In this document: positions 10,903 to 19,019 of the stretch, one piece after another | How the letters are laid out: the number at the start of each line of letters is the position of its first letter | Position numbering within the stretch: the stretch's first letter is position 1 | IMG/VR virus record: IMGVR_UViG_3300020442_001264 | Span: 20,030-84,029 of that record | Reading direction: 5' to 3' (one strand) | Length of the DNA stretch: 64,000 nucleotides | Origin: a virus | Translations under genes and position numbers: made by a program | Notes under the pieces: model-generated | What the model was told of the DNA's origin: nothing | The model's input: the letters and a program-made list of their open reading frames with translations, nothing else | Databases searched by the model: none

Positions 10903-11949
10903 ATGGCAAGTGGTTCAACTTTAACAGTAACAGGCGGAACTAATATGGTGCAAGTCGTAGCAGGTGATACAATTGGTCCTGCAGACTATGACAATATGGT
11001 TGCTAATGTTTACAGACAGTTAGGCACACCAAATGATGTAACATTAGGTACTTATTCATCAAGTAGTACATATGGTTATAATCAATCAACAGGTAGTTTA
11101 AATGCCGCGACTGGCGAAGCCATCAATGCAAGTAGCACAGATAACGGCTACAAAAACCTACAAGACGAAGTTCAAACTCTTGCAACTTTCTTAGGGCATT
11201 CGTTAAACAGTTCAAGTAGTTCAGATTCATCAGCAGGTGATTCAATTACAGCAACTGATTGGAGTAACTTAATGGATGATGTCAAAGATGTATTTGATGC
11301 TAGACATTCTATTCCAGGTAGTAGTTTAACTACAGATGCCGCAGTAACAAGCACAAGAACAACAGGTTGGGGTAGTTCAAGTGAACCAGCAATTTTACAT
11401 CAGTTCACACTTACATTTGCCAACGAAGCGGCTTGTAGAGGTTTCTTTAACAGTGGTGGTGAAGTATTGTTTACCGCTTCAAGAAGTGGTGGAACATCAG
11501 GTAGTAGTGCAGGAACAATTGGTTCTCAAAATTCTAACTGGACATCACTATTAAGTGCAATGGGTACATTAAGATTTAATCTTGACGATTTAGTAAGTTC
11601 AGGATCAACAGGAACAAGTGCTAACAAAGGTTTTTATGAGCTCACAACAAACAACCAACAATTATATATTAAATACGGTTCAGGTGCTTATGCAAGTAAC
11701 TATTATAAAATTGAAGGTAGTGTAAACAGCACAACTAATCCAACAGTTTTAACTTTTAATGTAACAATGAGAGATGACCACGCATTAGGTGATGGTATCG
11801 GTCCTGACGGTATTGACGGTAACAGTGATGATAGCGACGGATACGTTGATGCTGTAGACGGCACAATTCAGAGTGTTATACAAACTAACAGAGCAAACAA
11901 TGGTATTGTCCATGTCGCTCCAAGTAGTGCTACAACAAGTAATTTATAA
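10903..11949 (+). CDS. Putative virion structural protein, Ser/Gly/Thr-rich
   Basis: A 348-residue protein preceded by AGGAG at 10892. It is strongly enriched in Ser, Gly, Thr and Asn and contains no catalytic motif. Segments such as GDTIGPADYDNMVANVYRQL and the Asp/Gly-rich stretch near residue 300 (DGIGPDGIDGNSDDSDG) are of the type found in structural proteins of marine T4-like phages; the latter may bind calcium. It is the last gene of the structural block and is followed by a strong terminator. Function is inferred from position and composition. Confidence 0.65.
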   Translation: MASGSTLTVTGGTNMVQVVAGDTIGPADYDNMVANVYRQLGTPNDVTLGTYSSSSTYGYNQSTGSLNAATGEAINASSTDNGYKNLQDEVQTLATFLGHSLNSSSSSDSSAGDSITATDWSNLMDDVKDVFDARHSIPGSSLTTDAAVTSTRTTGWGSSSEPAILHQFTLTFANEAACRGFFNSGGEVLFTASRSGGTSGSSAGTIGSQNSNWTSLLSAMGTLRFNLDDLVSSGSTGTSANKGFYELTTNNQQLYIKYGSGAYASNYYKIEGSVNSTTNPTVLTFNVTMRDDHALGDGIGPDGIDGNSDDSDGYVDAVDGTIQSVIQTNRANNGIVHVAPSSATTSNL

Positions 11950-11965
11950 TTAAAATACAATTTTT

Positions 11966-11996
11966 AAAGCCAGTTCATCGTAACTGGCTTTTTTTT
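11966..11996 (+). terminator. Rho-independent terminator
   Basis: A perfect 9-bp stem (AAGCCAGTT / AACTGGCTT) with a 6-nt loop is followed by an unbroken T run. It lies 17 bp after the stop codon of the last structural gene and separates that block from the biosynthetic island. Confidence 0.95.
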
Positions 11997-12000
11997 GACT

Positions 12001-12008
12001 GGTAAATA
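12001..12008 (+). promoter_or_regulatory. Late promoter core, leaderless position
   Basis: GGTAAATA ends 5 nt before the ATG at 12014, immediately after the terminator. No Shine-Dalgarno site is present. It is the probable entry promoter of the long rightward island. Confidence 0.6.
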
Positions 12009-12013
12009 CAGTT

Positions 12014-12376
12014 ATGTCGTCTAAACTAGAAAAAGCACTCGAATTCGCTAATTATCGTACAACTTTAAATGTACAGCACAATGCCTTAAAAGCAAAAGTG
12101 CAAACATTATTAAGTTATAGCATAAACGGTGGAACATTTGAAATATCGCAAGAACTGATTTCTTTTATCAAATTACTATTAGATAAAGAGTATACTGATG
12201 CAGTACTTTTAGATACTTATAATAATCCTATACAAATAGAAAATCTAGACGACTTCTTAGAGGAGATTTTATCAAGATACTTTGAAGCAGTAAATGAATA
12301 TCATGCTGAATATCAAAAAATAAGAAAAGCAAGAAAAGTACACAAATTGATAGATTTAAATTTAGATGACTCATAA
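12014..12376 (+). CDS. Conserved-type phage hypothetical protein
   Basis: A 120-residue, mostly alpha-helical protein with charged ends. I do not recognise a domain. It is the first gene after the terminator and has a leaderless-type late promoter 5 nt upstream. Its 3' end overlaps the start of the phosphomannomutase-like gene by 11 nt, so the two are probably translated together. The C-terminus is Lys/Arg-rich and then acidic. Confidence 0.65.
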   Translation: MSSKLEKALEFANYRTTLNVQHNALKAKVQTLLSYSINGGTFEISQELISFIKLLLDKEYTDAVLLDTYNNPIQIENLDDFLEEILSRYFEAVNEYHAEYQKIRKARKVHKLIDLNLDDS

Positions 12377-13061
12377 TTATATATTTGATGTAGACGGCAC
12401 ACTTACACCTAGCAGAGGTTCAATAGACCCAACATTCTATAAACAATTTTTACAGTTTGCAAAAACACACAGAGTATTTCTAGTTACAGGCAGTGACAAA
12501 ATGAAAACTGTAGAACAAATAGGATTAGAGATTTATAATACTTGTATGCAAGTATTTAATTGCAGTGGTAATGATATCTATTATGGGGATAAACAATTAT
12601 ATAAAAATAATTGGAAACTGCCCCAGGCGGCTAAAGACTGGCTAACAGTAAAATTAAATGAAAGCGAATATCCTATTAGAACAGGTTTACATTTTGAAAA
12701 CAGAACAGGTATGTGTAACTTTAGTGTAGTAGGCAGACATGCAGACCAAGAACAACGCAAAGACTATTATGCATACGATTGTATCGAAAAAGAACGAGAG
12801 AAAATATCACAGGAATTTAATTTAATGTTTCCAAAACTACAAGCAGATGTAGGTGGTGAAACAGGCATAGATGTTTTTCAAAAAGGTAAAAACAAAGCAC
12901 AGGTATTGCAATATTTTAGTAATCCAGAAACAATAAAATTTTATGGTGATAGAACAGATCCTGCAGGAAACGATTATTCTATTGCTTGTCTATTAGAACC
13001 TCATCAAGTCTATGCTGTCTCAGATTGGAAACATACATCGGAGTTATTAAAAAATGAGTAA
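12366..13061 (+). CDS. Phosphomannomutase-like HAD phosphotransferase
   Basis: A 231-residue protein resembling eukaryotic-type (HAD IIB) phosphomannomutase. The nucleophile motif FDVDGTLTPSRG is at residues 7-18 (Asp8 and Asp10). It also has NFSVVGR in the substrate region, GGETGIDVFQKGKNKAQ near residues 169-185, and the metal-binding motif YGDRTDPAGNDYSI near residue 200. Known members interconvert mannose-6-phosphate and mannose-1-phosphate, the precursor of GDP-mannose. In this island it would feed nucleotide-sugar synthesis. The start overlaps the previous gene by 11 nt and the end overlaps the next by 8 nt. The family is clear; substrate specificity is inferred. Confidence 0.8.
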   Translation: MTHNYIFDVDGTLTPSRGSIDPTFYKQFLQFAKTHRVFLVTGSDKMKTVEQIGLEIYNTCMQVFNCSGNDIYYGDKQLYKNNWKLPQAAKDWLTVKLNESEYPIRTGLHFENRTGMCNFSVVGRHADQEQRKDYYAYDCIEKEREKISQEFNLMFPKLQADVGGETGIDVFQKGKNKAQVLQYFSNPETIKFYGDRTDPAGNDYSIACLLEPHQVYAVSDWKHTSELLKNE

Positions 13062-13944
13062 AGGTTTTTTGATGTTTGCTCATAACAACAATGAGATTGA
13101 TTACCTAAAACTTGCTGTGGTAAATGCTTTACTTATAAAACAAAATTGTGATATACATGATATCACAGTGGTAACAAATCAGCACAGTTATGATTATACT
13201 GTAGAACAATTAGGAAAAGATTTTGTACATAATGCAATATCTAATATTGTAATTACAGAAAAAGATAAAGACTTTAAACGTGCAAATCAAAGACTATATA
13301 AAGATACCAGTCATACAAGCAAAGCATTGCCCTTCTACAACGTGGATAGATGCGATGCATACAATATATCACCTTATGACGAAACGTTGCTTATTGATGC
13401 TGATTATTTAATTTTGAGCAACAGTTTAAACAGTTGTTGGGGACATGAAAATGAATTAATGATGAATTGGTCATATCAAGATATCATGTCAGAACGAGAT
13501 GACCCGACATTAAAAAGATTAAGCCCAACAGGAATAACAATGTATTGGGCAACAGTAGTGTATTTTCGAAAAACAGATTTTGCAAAACAATTTTTTAAAA
13601 CAGTTGCACATGTAAGAGATCATAGAGAATTTTACCAAGATGTTTACAAATGGCCCGGCAATTTATACAGGAATGATTACAGTTTCAGTGTTGCCGCACA
13701 TATGATGAGTGGTTTTGTAGACAAAGGTATACCACAACTTCCAGTCCCCTATCTGTATAAAACTTTTGATACAGATGATATTCATAGTGCTCCGGCACCA
13801 AATGAACTCATTTTTTATCTTGAGAAACCCAAAAGTTTAGGCGACTTTATGTTATGCAGATGGAGTGGGCTGGATATCCATGTAATGAATAAATGGGCAA
13901 TAAATAGAACTAGTAATGTATTAATGGAGTATGCAAATGTATAA
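13054..13944 (+). CDS. GT-A-like glycosyltransferase
   Basis: A 296-residue protein with a Rossmann-like N-terminus (SKGFLMFAHNNN) and a DxD motif in TLLIDADYLI (Asp115-Ala-Asp117), as in metal-dependent GT-A transferases such as family GT8. The N-terminus and motif spacing match the product of the gene at 15800, so the two are paralogues. Donor and acceptor sugars are unknown. The gene overlaps both neighbours by a few bases, indicating coupled translation. Confidence 0.65.
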   Translation: MSKGFLMFAHNNNEIDYLKLAVVNALLIKQNCDIHDITVVTNQHSYDYTVEQLGKDFVHNAISNIVITEKDKDFKRANQRLYKDTSHTSKALPFYNVDRCDAYNISPYDETLLIDADYLILSNSLNSCWGHENELMMNWSYQDIMSERDDPTLKRLSPTGITMYWATVVYFRKTDFAKQFFKTVAHVRDHREFYQDVYKWPGNLYRNDYSFSVAAHMMSGFVDKGIPQLPVPYLYKTFDTDDIHSAPAPNELIFYLEKPKSLGDFMLCRWSGLDIHVMNKWAINRTSNVLMEYANV

Positions 13945-15280
13945 ATTATTACAACCATGGACTCCCGACTTTAATGCTAAGTATAGAGATATTTTTTATC
14001 TAGGTGAAAATCGACATAAGATAAGCATGAACAGTATGGACCACAGTCCTATAACAGATTTGAAACAACTTGGCTTTGATATAAAATATAGAAATAAAAT
14101 TCAAGGTGAACATTTTTTAAAATTTCTAATTGAACAAAATGCACAAAAAAATAGTATAACTTATGTAATGAATTTTGCATTAAGTGTGTACCCGTGGTAT
14201 GACTCAGGATCTGAGTTAAAAGATATTATAGAAAGTTTTTCTAGTGTTAAAGGCTTTGATAATTTAAAATGGCGGTTTGCAAACACATGGGATTTATATT
14301 GCATGGAAGAAGAACAAGATAGATTAAATTGGTTTTTAGAATCAACTAGTAAACTTAAACAAGAAAATATTATTATGGATTTAGTAAATTTTGATATAGT
14401 TGATTTATATAAAGAACATTTACCCAAAGCAGATATTAATTACAAAAGTGTGTATTTTTCAAACTTAGTACTTTGTAATATGAGAGGCAGAGATGTTTAT
14501 GAACCAACTTTAGACAAACGGGAAAAGCATGTTTTAACTTTTAATAATATTGTAAAGACACACAGAAATGCAATAGTCGATTTATGTGCTGAGCATGATG
14601 ATAAGACACTTTATAGTTATATAGGTAGAGATATTTTGTTGGACTCTGAAGAATGGGAATTGTTTGATAAAAATTATACTGCTGGTCCTCATATGGGTTT
14701 ACTATGGAGACCTCCATACAAATTAATAAATTCTGCTTACACACTTATTAGTACTGAGACATTTTTTGAAGACGACAGAACTTACAATTTTGACGACACA
14801 CGTCGAAGGTCAGCATTCGATAGAAGTCAGAATTGGGAATTATCAGATGATTTCGAAGGCAAACACAGAGAAAGTGTTGTGTTAAACAAAAACGTTAAAT
14901 ATGCATACATAACAGAAAAAAGTTTTAAATCTGCATTTTTTAAATTGCCTATGATTATTTGTGGTTTGCAAGGAAGTTTAAAAACTTGGCACAGGTTAGG
15001 CTTTGAAAGTTTTCCTGAGTTTTTTGATGAACAATATGATACTATTACAAATGCAGACGAAAGATTAGAAAAAGTTAAAAGTGAAATTTTAAAAATAATC
15101 AATATGGACACAAACGACTTACATGAGTTATACCATAGTAAAATTGTTCAAGAAAAATTAGAACATAATCAACAACAATTTTTTAAACATTATTTAAACG
15201 ATTTTAAATATCACACATTTAACTATAAACAGAATGTTCATCCGTTAATGGATAAAATTATGGAACAATCTGATGCGTAA
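13937..15280 (+). CDS. GT10-like glycosyltransferase, paralogue 1
   Basis: A protein of about 447 residues whose last third carries YITEKSFKSAFFKLPMIICG followed by LGFESFPEFFDEQYD. This matches the C-terminal half of GT10/fucosyltransferase-like GT-B enzymes, where the TEKxxK stretch contacts the nucleotide sugar. Three other genes in the window (26016, 27331, 28455) share this region. The N-terminal part is divergent. An ATG at 13931 is possible, but GGAG at 13926 is better spaced for the ATG at 13937. The family assignment is by motif only. Confidence 0.6.
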   Translation: MYKLLQPWTPDFNAKYRDIFYLGENRHKISMNSMDHSPITDLKQLGFDIKYRNKIQGEHFLKFLIEQNAQKNSITYVMNFALSVYPWYDSGSELKDIIESFSSVKGFDNLKWRFANTWDLYCMEEEQDRLNWFLESTSKLKQENIIMDLVNFDIVDLYKEHLPKADINYKSVYFSNLVLCNMRGRDVYEPTLDKREKHVLTFNNIVKTHRNAIVDLCAEHDDKTLYSYIGRDILLDSEEWELFDKNYTAGPHMGLLWRPPYKLINSAYTLISTETFFEDDRTYNFDDTRRRSAFDRSQNWELSDDFEGKHRESVVLNKNVKYAYITEKSFKSAFFKLPMIICGLQGSLKTWHRLGFESFPEFFDEQYDTITNADERLEKVKSEILKIINMDTNDLHELYHSKIVQEKLEHNQQQFFKHYLNDFKYHTFNYKQNVHPLMDKIMEQSDA

Positions 15281-15449
15281 GAAAAAACCACCTAAGTTAG
15301 GAGATTACATTGAGCATACTTGTAGACTTAACGGCACTTTTCAAGGCACAGTAGTACAACTATTAGGTATGCAATTTGTTTACGAAACAGGAGACGGCAA
15401 CACACGTTTTTGTTTATATAGAGAAGAGTGGAAACACATAGAGGAATAA
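15273..15449 (+). CDS. Small conserved-type phage protein (58 aa)
   Basis: A short gene that overlaps the end of the preceding glycosyltransferase by 8 nt. The product starts MRKKKPPKLGDYIEHTCR and is basic at the N-terminus, then beta-strand-rich, ending YREEWKHIEE. The alternation of hydrophobic residues suggests a small SH3-like barrel, but I do not recognise the family. The overlap and the close spacing to the next gene (2 bp) support it as real. Confidence 0.6.
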   Translation: MRKKKPPKLGDYIEHTCRLNGTFQGTVVQLLGMQFVYETGDGNTRFCLYREEWKHIEE

Positions 15450-15451
15450 CA

Positions 15452-15799
15452 ATGGAAGATTTTATTATTACATTAATTGTTTTAGGTCTATTGGCTGGCG
15501 CAATATATCTTAATGTAGTATTACAAGATACTAAAGCAATGGATATAATGAAAAAAATATTTTGGCCTTTGATTAAATTAAAAGAATGGGTTGACCCAAA
15601 CCACTGGGCAAATAAATTAGGCGAAAAGAGTGGTGCTTATGACAAAGCAAGAAACAGCAAAATAAGAAAATGGGGCGACAGTCTAGAAGGCTGGAGATGG
15701 TGGACTTGGCAAATTGTAGGTGGTGGAATTACACTTTTGATAATTGAATTCTTACTTAACATCACAATTGGCTATTCAATTCTACCTTGGAGATGGTAA
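15452..15799 (+). CDS. Small membrane protein
   Basis: A 115-residue protein. The ATG at 15452 is preceded by AGAGGA with good spacing, so I prefer it over the in-frame GTG at 15428. Two hydrophobic segments, at about residues 3-22 and 86-108, flank a Lys/Trp-rich central part. It is probably an inner-membrane protein with the charged middle in the cytoplasm. No known domain was seen. It sits between glycosyltransferase genes, where a membrane anchor for a glycan assembly complex would fit (inference). Confidence 0.6.
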   Translation: MEDFIITLIVLGLLAGAIYLNVVLQDTKAMDIMKKIFWPLIKLKEWVDPNHWANKLGEKSGAYDKARNSKIRKWGDSLEGWRWWTWQIVGGGITLLIIEFLLNITIGYSILPWRW

Positions 15800-16663
15800 T
15801 TGAGTAAAGGTTATATAGTAATAGCACAAAACAATGATACTGTGGATTATCTAGAACAGGCGTATGCTCTTGCTTTAAATTTAAAACTCACACAGAGTAC
15901 TGTAAGTAATCTAACAGTATGTGTAGATCCTAAGACTAAGTCGATGATTACACAAAAACATAAAAACGTTTTTGATAAAATTGTTGATATACCATGGACT
16001 GACAATGCCGCAGATGCAGAATGGAAAATTAATAACAAATGGAAATACTATTATATGACACCATATGATGAGACTGTTATACTAGACACTGATATGATAT
16101 TTCCGTTTGATGTAAGCAATTGGTGGGAACATCTAAGTACTAAAGATGTTTGGGCATGTACTAATGTAAAAACATATCGTAATGAGTTAGTAGATGATAT
16201 GTATTATAGATTAGATATGAAAAGAAATAAAATGCCAAATGTTTATACAGCATTTTTCTATTTTAAGAAAAGTGATACAGCAACAGAATTATTTAAAATG
16301 ATACAAATTATTTTTGAGAATTGGGAGAGGTTTTATTTTAAATATATGCCTAAAGGTAAACCTGACTGGCTAAGTGCAGATGTGGCATACAGTCTAGCAA
16401 TACAATTATTGGGTATAGAAGATAAATGTACTATGGATCATATAGAAGATTTACCTACGTTTATACATATGAAAAGTTTTGTGCAAAATATAGCAACAAG
16501 CGAAATAGAAGAAGATTGGACTAAGAGTATACCAACATATTATAAAAGTTATAAAGATTTTAAAATAGGAAATTTTCAAATTACATATCCTTTTCACTAT
16601 GTGCAAAAGGATTGGATGACAAAAGATAAAATACAGCAGATGGAAATAGAGGTCAATAAATGA
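15800..16663 (+). CDS. GT-A-like glycosyltransferase
   Basis: A 287-residue protein that begins with TTG directly after the stop codon of the preceding gene. The start is supported by its match to the paralogue at 13054 (SKGYIVIAQNN against SKGFLMFAHNN). The DxD motif is Asp96-Thr-Asp98 in ETVILDTDMIF. A Tyr/Trp-rich C-terminus follows. It is a predicted cytoplasmic, metal-dependent sugar transferase. It ends by overlapping the oxidase gene by 4 nt. Confidence 0.65.
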   Translation: MSKGYIVIAQNNDTVDYLEQAYALALNLKLTQSTVSNLTVCVDPKTKSMITQKHKNVFDKIVDIPWTDNAADAEWKINNKWKYYYMTPYDETVILDTDMIFPFDVSNWWEHLSTKDVWACTNVKTYRNELVDDMYYRLDMKRNKMPNVYTAFFYFKKSDTATELFKMIQIIFENWERFYFKYMPKGKPDWLSADVAYSLAIQLLGIEDKCTMDHIEDLPTFIHMKSFVQNIATSEIEEDWTKSIPTYYKSYKDFKIGNFQITYPFHYVQKDWMTKDKIQQMEIEVNK

Positions 16664-17226
16664 GAAATAAAATAGCATTAAGTATGGCAAAGTTTTTTAG
16701 ATTTTTTGCTGATACATTTTTTGCACAAAGATATGGACATAGAGCAGTAGTATTAGAAACTGTAGCAGGTGTGCCTGGTATGGTTGCAGGCATGTGGTTA
16801 CATTTTAAAAGTCTGCGTAAAATGAAAACAGGCTATGGACCTGACATAAGAGAAATGTTAGCAGAAGCAGAAAATGAAAGAATGCATTTGATGTTCTTTA
16901 TAGAAATAGCACAACCAAATTGGTTTGAAAGAGCATTAGTGTTAATTGCACAGATAACATTCATGATTTATTATTTTTTACTTTACATACTAAGTTATAG
17001 ATTAGCACACAAAATGATTGCATACTTTGAAGAAGAGGCAGTAAAAAGTTATACAGATTATCTTGCTCTTGTAGAAAGTGGACAAGTAGAAAATGTTCCT
17101 GCTCCACAGTTAGCAATAGATTATTATAAAATGAAAAAGAATGCAAAACTATCTGACTTAATAAAAAAAGTTAGAGCAGATGAAGAACATCATAGTAAAG
17201 TAAATCACAGGTACGCAGATGGATAA
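16660..17226 (+). CDS. Alternative / plastoquinol terminal oxidase
   Basis: A 188-residue di-iron quinol oxidase (AOX/PTOX family). All the diagnostic motifs are present: LETVA (32-36), NERMHL (72-77), FEEEA (123-127) and RADEEHH (172-178). The expected iron ligands are therefore there: Glu33, Glu73, His76, the Glu triplet 124-126, Glu175 and His178. A hydrophobic stretch at 94-112 fits monotopic membrane attachment. These enzymes pass electrons from quinol to oxygen without pumping protons. Cyanophages carry a related ptoX gene; here no photosynthesis gene accompanies it. It is embedded in the glycan island and overlaps both neighbours, so it is co-transcribed with them. Confidence 0.93.
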   Translation: MRNKIALSMAKFFRFFADTFFAQRYGHRAVVLETVAGVPGMVAGMWLHFKSLRKMKTGYGPDIREMLAEAENERMHLMFFIEIAQPNWFERALVLIAQITFMIYYFLLYILSYRLAHKMIAYFEEEAVKSYTDYLALVESGQVENVPAPQLAIDYYKMKKNAKLSDLIKKVRADEEHHSKVNHRYADG

Positions 17227-17824
17227 TTTAACACCAGGTGAACGTCTTGCCCTATTAAAAGAAGAAAAAGGCAACCTAGCAGAAGCTCAAAAAGAGATGA
17301 TTGCTTTTACCTATATTGTATATGACGAAGACGGTAATATACATTATAAAGGTATTACAAAACCAGATATGTCTACATATGATGACAGTTTTAAATTTTA
17401 TAAGTTTAATACATCAGATGTAAGAATTATAGATTCTCAAGGACAAAGTATGGCACAATTTTTAATAGAAGAAGATGAGCATGATGTATGCCATATAAAA
17501 TTAAAAACAATAGAGTCAACAAAAATACGAGCAAACAGAGATTTCTTAACAGAAATAACCAGCACAGATGACGATTATGATGTGATGTTTGGGTATACTG
17601 CAGATGACTGGGTGATATCTATACGTGAAAATTTAAAACTCAAACAGCAATTAAGTTTTTATATAACACCTATAAAAGAACCTCATATACTTTTAGAACG
17701 TGTTGCAGTACCATTAGAACTATTTGCCGATGATAATATTGTATTAATAAAACGAAAAAATAAAATATCAGAAAACTTCAGTATTTACACTCACAAGAAT
17801 TTTGACAAGTACTCTAGAATTTAA
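17219..17824 (+). CDS. Hypothetical protein
   Basis: A 201-residue, acidic, beta-rich protein overlapping the oxidase gene by 8 nt. No cysteine cluster, nucleotide-binding motif or membrane segment is visible. The middle (FLIEEDEHDVCHIKLKTIES) alternates hydrophobic and polar residues. It ends just before a late-promoter core. I do not recognise a family. Confidence 0.6.
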   Translation: MDNLTPGERLALLKEEKGNLAEAQKEMIAFTYIVYDEDGNIHYKGITKPDMSTYDDSFKFYKFNTSDVRIIDSQGQSMAQFLIEEDEHDVCHIKLKTIESTKIRANRDFLTEITSTDDDYDVMFGYTADDWVISIRENLKLKQQLSFYITPIKEPHILLERVAVPLELFADDNIVLIKRKNKISENFSIYTHKNFDKYSRI

Positions 17825-17832
17825 GATAAATA
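17825..17832 (+). promoter_or_regulatory. Late promoter core with leader
   Basis: GATAAATA overlaps the 3' end of the previous gene and lies 30 nt before the ATG at 17863. AGGA at 17852 provides a ribosome binding site. Confidence 0.5.
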
Positions 17833-17862
17833 TGTGCGTAGTTAACACAACAGGACGCACAT

Positions 17863-18861
17863 ATGGCAAAACTAGACGTTACAGAACTAGACATATTTTA
17901 TATTTCATACGATGAACCAAACTGTGAAGAACATTGGTCAGATTTACTAAACAAAGTACCTTGGGCTAAACGTGTTCATGGAGTAAAAGGTTTCGACGCC
18001 GCACATAAAGAATGTGCAAATCAATCAGAAACAGATAGATTTATCACCGTAGACGGTGACAACATTGTCATGCCTGATTTTTTTGAACAAGTACTAGACA
18101 TTCCTGATACTGACCACGATGGTAATAACATTGCAGAAAGTATTTTTAGTTGGAACGGCAAAAACATTTTAAACGGTTTAGTGTATGGAAATGGCGGACT
18201 AAAGTGTTGGCCTACAGAATACACAAAAACAATACACACTCACGAAGCCGCCACTGACGGTGAAGGTATGGAGTTTTGTTGGAAACTTAACTACATACAA
18301 CTAAATGATACATTTAGCGAAGTACATCAAACAGCCAGTCCATTCCAAGCCTTTAGAGCCGGCTTTCGTGAAGGTGTTAAAATGAGTTTGGATGAAGGCA
18401 CAAGAATAAAACCAGATGAGTTTAAAGAAAGAGTCTGGTGGCAGAACTATAATAGATTGCAAACATGGTGCAACATAGGAAGTGATGTTGAAAATGGATT
18501 ATGGGCAATTTATGGTGCTAGACTAGGTTGTAAAATGACAGTACTAAGTGATTGGGATACTAACTTGATATCAGATTATGATTGGTTTAAAGACTTTTTT
18601 AATAATGATGTTCTTCCACGTTTCCCAGGAGATGAGGTTTGTCGATACACAAAAGTTAATTGGAACAAGGAAATGTTGTACATAGGAATACAAGATTTAG
18701 GTGTAGAACTTAATGATAACATAAACGAAATGATGTTGTTTGATCCTAATGAGCAAATGTGTAAATTCTTTAAAAAGACTTATGTGAATCCAAGACGTTG
18801 GGGTGTAATGATTAGAGAAAAACAAATCCAAGATTTATTGGAGAAAGGATTAATTCAATGA
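17863..18861 (+). CDS. Glycosyltransferase-like protein; single-module relative of the 1312-aa repeat protein
   Basis: A 332-residue protein. The N-terminus has a Rossmann-like start (DIFYISYDEP), then VHGVKGFDAAHKECA (39-53) and an acidic motif VDGDN (63-67) in the place of a DxD. It then has VYGNGGLKCWPTEY (about 110-123) and a C-terminal Trp/Tyr-rich part. The same order of blocks is found at the end of the 1312-residue protein (43325): VRGVEGIFEAHKACA, VVDADAD, YGYGGVKLF, then a conserved AFRE/GFRE-VK stretch. Predicted role: sugar transfer; substrate unknown. It has its own late promoter and SD, starting a new transcription unit within the island. Confidence 0.6.
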   Translation: MAKLDVTELDIFYISYDEPNCEEHWSDLLNKVPWAKRVHGVKGFDAAHKECANQSETDRFITVDGDNIVMPDFFEQVLDIPDTDHDGNNIAESIFSWNGKNILNGLVYGNGGLKCWPTEYTKTIHTHEAATDGEGMEFCWKLNYIQLNDTFSEVHQTASPFQAFRAGFREGVKMSLDEGTRIKPDEFKERVWWQNYNRLQTWCNIGSDVENGLWAIYGARLGCKMTVLSDWDTNLISDYDWFKDFFNNDVLPRFPGDEVCRYTKVNWNKEMLYIGIQDLGVELNDNINEMMLFDPNEQMCKFFKKTYVNPRRWGVMIREKQIQDLLEKGLIQ

Positions 18862-19019
18862 AAACAGGTTGGACAATATGGAAATATGCCATAGGTTCAT
18901 TCAGTGATGAGAAAACAAAAGACTATGACAATTACGTTGCAGTAATAAGAACATTTGTAGTTTTAGTAAACGTTGTTTGTGCATTTTTTATTATGGCAAA
19001 CATCATACATAATTGGTAA
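18858..19019 (+). CDS. Small single-helix membrane protein (53 aa)
   Basis: The gene starts with an ATGA overlap of the previous stop and ends with a TAATG overlap of the next start. The product begins MKTGWTIWKYAIGSFSDEKT and has one membrane helix at about residues 29-48. Small proteins with a similar opening occur in marine T4-like phages (from memory). The double overlap makes a real gene likely. Function unknown. Confidence 0.65.
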   Translation: MKTGWTIWKYAIGSFSDEKTKDYDNYVAVIRTFVVLVNVVCAFFIMANIIHNW

